In this document: piece after piece, positions 31,903-34,372 of the stretch
How the letters are laid out: each line of letters starts with the position of its first letter
Numbering within the stretch: the stretch's first letter is position 1
From: Microbacteriaceae bacterium
GTDB lineage: Bacteria; Actinomycetota; Actinomycetes; Actinomycetales; Microbacteriaceae
Assembly (NCBI GenBank): GCA_012719255.1
Contig: JAAYAS010000272.1
Coordinates: 1 to 34,372, forward strand
Reading direction: 5' to 3'
DNA length: 34,372 nucleotides
Program-made: the position numbers and the translations under genes
The notes under the pieces: model-generated
The model's input: the letters and a program-made list of their open reading frames with translations, nothing else
The model's database searches: none
Told to the model about the DNA's origin: nothing

Positions 31903-31908
31903 AACCTA
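31903..31908 (-). promoter_or_regulatory. Candidate -10 box of the selC-selA-selB transcript
   Basis: On the minus strand TAGGTT lies 9 bases before the tRNA-Sec 5' end, a good position for its promoter. No clear -35 box was found. The 38-base gap to the divergent selD start leaves little room for other control. Confidence 0.4.
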
Positions 31909-31917
31909 CCACCGCGC

Positions 31918-31923
31918 TACCAT
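31918..31923 (+). promoter_or_regulatory. Candidate -10 box of a leaderless selD mRNA
   Basis: TACCAT ends 8 bases before the selD ATG, so the transcript would begin at or one or two bases before the start codon. No ribosome-binding site is present. The putative boxes of selD and selC lie side by side within 21 bases. Confidence 0.4.
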
Positions 31924-31931
31924 CGGGCCGC

Positions 31932-32927
31932 ATGAGCGAAATCGTCGACCAGCCCAGACTCACGACCATGGCCGCCGGCGGCGGCTGCGCCTGCAAGATC
32001 CCGCCCGGCGAGCTCGAGGACGCCGTCGCCGCGCTCGCCGGCCAGCACTACGACTCGGTGATCGTCGGCCTCGACGACGGCGACGACGCCGCCGCGGTGC
32101 GCATCGAGAACGGCCTCGCGGTGCTCTCGACCGCCGACTTCTTCACGCCCGTCGTCGACAGCGCCTACGACTGGGGCCGCATCGCCGCGACGAACGCGCT
32201 CAGCGACATCTACGCGATGGGCGGCACGCCGGTCGTCGCGATCAACCTCGTCGGCTGGCCCCGCGAGCGGCTGCCGATGGAGCTGATGACCGAGGTGCTG
32301 CGCGGCGGGCTCGACATCGCGAAGCAGGTGTCGGTGCCGGTGATCGGCGGCCACTCGATCGACGCGCCCGAGCCGATCTACGGCATGGCGGTCACCGGCA
32401 CCGCCGACCCCGACCGGCTCATGCGCAACGACGCCGCCGAGGCCGGCCTGCCGATCACGCTGACGAAGCCGATCGGCGTCGGCATCCTCAACAACCGCCA
32501 CAAGCGCACCGGCGAGGTGTTCGCCGAGGCGGTCGAACTGATGACGACGCTGAACGCCGACGCCTCGCGCGCCGCGGTCGAGGCCGGGGTGCGGGCCGCG
32601 ACCGACGTCACCGGCTTCGGGCTGCTCGGCCACCTCTACAAGATGTGCCGCGCCTCGGGCGTGGGCGCGGTGATCGACTCGAGCGCGGTGCCGATCCTCG
32701 ACGCGGCGCGCCGCTCGATCGAGGAGGGCTACGTGTCGGGCGGCTCGCAGCGGAACCTCGCCTGGGTGCACGAGCACCTCGACGCGGATGCCGGGGTCAC
32801 CGACGACGACCTGCTGCTGCTCGCGGATGCGCAGACCTCGGGCGGCCTGCTCGTCGTCGGCGAGGTGCCCGGGCACCCGGTGATCGGCGAGACGGTCGCC
32901 GGCGACGCCCGCATCCGCATTCGGTAA
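31932..32927 (+). CDS. selD: Selenide, water dikinase (selenophosphate synthase)
   Basis: A 331-residue ATP-dependent enzyme that makes selenophosphate, the selenium donor for SelA. The N-terminal active-site loop reads GGGCACK, with Cys19, Cys21 and Lys22; Cys19 corresponds to the catalytic Cys17 of E. coli, so this is the cysteine form, not a selenoprotein. Downstream motifs are DDAAAV, STADFFTPVVD, GRIAATNALSDIYAMGG, GGHSIDAPEP, KPIGVGIL, TDVTGFGLLGH and the C-terminal QTSGGLL. It is slightly shorter than E. coli SelD (347) because of a trimmed C-terminus. It is divergent from selC-selA-selB with a 38-base gap, and the repeat region follows its TAA stop. Confidence 0.97.
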   Translation: MSEIVDQPRLTTMAAGGGCACKIPPGELEDAVAALAGQHYDSVIVGLDDGDDAAAVRIENGLAVLSTADFFTPVVDSAYDWGRIAATNALSDIYAMGGTPVVAINLVGWPRERLPMELMTEVLRGGLDIAKQVSVPVIGGHSIDAPEPIYGMAVTGTADPDRLMRNDAAEAGLPITLTKPIGVGILNNRHKRTGEVFAEAVELMTTLNADASRAAVEAGVRAATDVTGFGLLGHLYKMCRASGVGAVIDSSAVPILDAARRSIEEGYVSGGSQRNLAWVHEHLDADAGVTDDDLLLLADAQTSGGLLVVGEVPGHPVIGETVAGDARIRIR

Positions 32928-32947
32928 GGGGCGCCGGGCCCTTCACC

Positions 32948-33037
32948 GGTCGGTGCCGCGACGGTCGGTGCCGCGACGGTCGGTGCCGCGACGGTCGGTG
33001 CCGCGCCAACCGGTGCCGCGCCAACCGGTGCCGCACT
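32948..33037. repeat. 15-bp tandem repeat, six units
   Basis: Units of GGTCGGTGCCGCGAC repeat from 32948; the first three are identical, the fourth changes the last two bases, and the fifth and sixth are AACCGGTGCCGCGCC-like. The array starts 20 bases after the selD stop. No convincing gene covers it. Confidence 0.95.
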
Positions 33038-33080
33038 CACCGGCACAGTACCGGCACCCGCTAGCACCCGGCATGCCTCG

Positions 33081-33277
33081 GGTATGTGACCCCGCTGTGG
33101 ACATCTGGGCCTGCCGCGGACAAGTGTCCCTGGCGCTGCAGGGTCACTTGTCGCCGCGAGGGTCACATGCCGAGGGTATGTGCGGTGTGCAATGCGGGGG
33201 GCAGATGCAGCGGGGCGCCAGCGATCGGGGTCGATGATCTGACCTCAGCGGCCGGGGCCCGGCGTGCACGTACCCCC
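33081..33277. repeat. Long direct repeat, copy 1
   Basis: First of three adjacent related units of about 200 bases, beginning GGTATGTGACC. It holds a hairpin at 33119-33152 (13-bp arms with one mismatch, loop GGCGCTGC) and ends with a GGCCGGGGCCCGGCGTGCACG stretch also found at the end of copy 2. No gene is seen. Confidence 0.85.
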
Positions 33278-33480
33278 GGTATGTGACCCTGTGGCGAACA
33301 TCTGCACCTGCTGCCGACAAGTGACCCTGGCACTGCATGGTCAGTTGTCGCCGCGAGGGGCACATACCGAAGGTATGTGCGGTGGGCATTGCGGAGGTGC
33401 GGGCAGATGCGGCAGGGCTCCATCGATCGATGGTCGATAGTCTGCCCTCGATGGCCGGGGCCCGGCGTGCACGTACCCCC
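33278..33480. repeat. Long direct repeat, copy 2
   Basis: A 203-base unit beginning GGTATGTGACCCT. Its main hairpin (33316-33349) has two mismatched pairs. A second hairpin, GCACATACC-GAA-GGTATGTGC at 33360-33380, is perfect. The central part (about 33381-33450) differs most from copy 1 and includes an ATCGATCGAT run. Confidence 0.9.
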
Positions 33481-33587
33481 GGTATGTGACCCTGTGGCGA
33501 ACATCTGCACCTGCTGCGGACAAGTGACCCTGGCGCTGCAGGGTCACTTGTCGCCGTGAGGGTCACATGCCGAGGGTATGTGTCGGG
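33481..33587. repeat. Long direct repeat, copy 3 (partial)
   Basis: The first half of the unit, nearly identical to copy 2 for its first 45 bases. It holds the best main hairpin: GACAAGTGACCCT (33519-33531) pairs perfectly with 33540-33552 around the loop GGCGCTGC. It breaks off after GAGGGTATGTG, shortly before the 17-bp tandem array. Confidence 0.85.
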
Positions 33588-33618
33588 CGCGGTGCGGCAG
33601 CGTGGGTGTGCGCGGAGC

Positions 33619-33788
33619 GAGCGCGTCGAACGAGCGAGCGGGCCGACCGGGTGAGCGGGCCGACCGGGTGAGCGGGCCGAACGAGCGAGCGGGCCGAACG
33701 AGCGAGCGGGCCGAACGAGCGAGCGGGCCGAACGAGTGAGCGGGTCGAACGAGCGAGCGGGCCGAACGAGTGAGCGGGCCGAACGGGT
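33619..33788. repeat. 17-bp tandem repeat, ten units
   Basis: Ten contiguous units of GAGCGGGCCGAACGAGC, with a few base changes (GACCGGGT or GAGTGAG variants), run without interruption between the long repeats and the nrfD stop. There are no unique spacers, so it is not a CRISPR array. Confidence 0.95.
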
Positions 33789-33819
33789 GAGCCGGGGTGC
33801 GCGGAGCGCGCGGGCGCCG

Positions 33820-34372
33820 CTACTCGGCGGTGGTGATCGAGTCGTGGGTGATGCCGGCGGCGCGGCGGGCGGCGAGGCGGGCCTTCTGCGGCTCGACGAC
33901 GTGGCGCGGGTCGCGGGTCGACTCGATGCCGGCGTCGAGCACGCCGAAGCGGGTGAGCGCCGAGGCGGCGGCGAGCGAGAGGCCCGAGGCGACGGCGACG
34001 ATCCGCGAGCGGCCGGCGAACAGCGCGCCGACGCCGCCGGCGATCGCGAGGATCTCGGCGGCCTTGAGCATCTTGCCCGGCGCGCCGGTCTCGAGCGGCT
34101 CGCGCTCGGCGGGATGCATGTCCTCCTTCATGAGGTGCATCGCGGCGACGTCGGCGGCGACGCCCGCGACCGCGAGCATCCGGGCCGGCTTCGTCTCGGC
34201 GGTCGGCGTGGTGATCATCGCGACGCCCGAGGCGGCGAGCGAGGCCGAGCCGGCGAAGACGTACGGCAGGTGCTTGCGGCCGGCGTTCCACACCGGGTTC
34301 GCGGTGTCGGCGATGAGCACCGCGGTGTAGGTGGCGAGCGGCGCGGCGAGCGCGGCGGCGCCGACGCCGGCG
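33820..34372 (-). CDS. nrfD: NrfD-type membrane subunit, C-terminal part (5' end beyond the window)
   Basis: The last 183 residues of a polysulphide reductase NrfD-family protein, the quinone-linked membrane anchor of molybdopterin oxidoreductases. The visible part opens with LAAPLATYTAVLIADTANPVWNAG, a stretch typical of NrfD subunits of actinobacterial formate dehydrogenases. It continues with hydrophobic helices (HLPYVFAGSASLAASGVAMI, ARMLAVAGVAADVAAMH, AAEILAIAGGVGALFAG and IVAVASGLSLAAASALTRFGV) and a short cytoplasmic end (THDSITTAE). The reading frame is open to the window edge, so a GTG at 34318-34320 is not the true start. Beside selA, selB and selD this points to a selenocysteine-containing formate dehydrogenase upstream of it, outside the window; that part is inference. 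Confidence 0.85.
   Translation of the reverse strand, partial: AGVGAAALAAPLATYTAVLIADTANPVWNAGRKHLPYVFAGSASLAASGVAMITTPTAETKPARMLAVAGVAADVAAMHLMKEDMHPAEREPLETGAPGKMLKAAEILAIAGGVGALFAGRSRIVAVASGLSLAAASALTRFGVLDAGIESTRDPRHVVEPQKARLAARRAAGITHDSITTAE

Noticed and set aside
31971..32000. SelD as a selenoprotein itself
   Set aside because: The catalytic position is TGC (Cys19), and the second position in the loop is also TGC; there is no in-frame TGA.
32729..33166. 145-codon minus-strand frame with VAAPT pentapeptide repeats over the 15-bp array
   Set aside because: It overlaps the selD 3' end, has no ribosome-binding site, and its repeats merely mirror the 15-bp DNA unit (a multiple of three). 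No family resemblance.
33144..33566. Minus-strand frames across the three long repeats
   Set aside because: They reuse the same repeat in several frames with Cys/His/Pro-rich noise. They are better explained by repeat DNA than by genes.
33619..33788. CRISPR array
   Set aside because: The 17-bp units touch each other without unique spacers, and no cas gene is nearby.

Overview
This window is a very GC-rich actinobacterial chromosome segment (third codon positions almost all G or C), most likely from a member of the Microbacteriaceae. This rests on the gyrA-DUF3566-tRNA-Ile-tRNA-Ala start, the pknB-pknA-pbpA-rodA-pstP-fhaB-fhaA operon, a class E sortase beside crgA, and many GTG or apparently leaderless starts. 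The genus cannot be fixed from the sequence. The segment lies near the replication origin, because gyrA normally sits a few genes from dnaA/oriC.

Layout. 1-3185: gyrA (5' end cut by the window edge), a DUF3566 membrane protein, tRNA-Ile(GAT) and tRNA-Ala(TGC). 3211-10504: an accessory block with a DUF2254 membrane protein, an HSDL2-like short-chain dehydrogenase, a DUF937 protein, a methionine ABC importer (metQ, metN, metI), a Nudix hydrolase and a membrane protein of unknown function. 10611-13858: cyclophilin, rhomboid protease with an N-terminal zinc-binding region, a DnaA-box pair, crgA with a long N-terminal extension, class E sortase and a 57-residue membrane protein. 14016-23277, minus strand: the growth and division operon fhaA-fhaB-pstP-rodA-pbpA-pknA, with pknB behind a 157-base gap. 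23399-23522: tRNA-Leu(CAG) and its terminator. 23640-28352: an LPTTG-anchored beta-helix surface protein, a CPBP-family membrane protease and glycerol-3-phosphate dehydrogenase (glpD). 28373-34372: a selenocysteine cluster with selB, selA and tRNA-Sec on the minus strand and selD divergent. It is followed by about 890 bases of non-coding repeats and the C-terminal part of an NrfD-type membrane subunit that runs off the right edge.

How the genes work together. In the minus-strand operon, FHA scaffolds, phosphatase and two kinases share transcripts with the SEDS glycosyltransferase and the transpeptidase they are known to regulate, so cell-wall elongation and its phospho-control are made together. 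CrgA and the sortase next door also act at the envelope. The sel genes make and insert selenocysteine: SelD makes selenophosphate, SelA converts Ser-tRNA-Sec to Sec-tRNA-Sec, and SelB delivers it to the ribosome. The NrfD neighbour suggests that the client selenoprotein is a formate dehydrogenase just beyond the right edge; no selenoprotein is visible inside the window.

The most unusual parts are the repeat-filled gap between selD and nrfD (a 15-bp tandem array, three roughly 200-bp units each carrying a 13-bp hairpin, and ten 17-bp tandem units), the tRNA-Sec lying 13 bases upstream of selA, and palindromic repeats absorbed in frame into selA.
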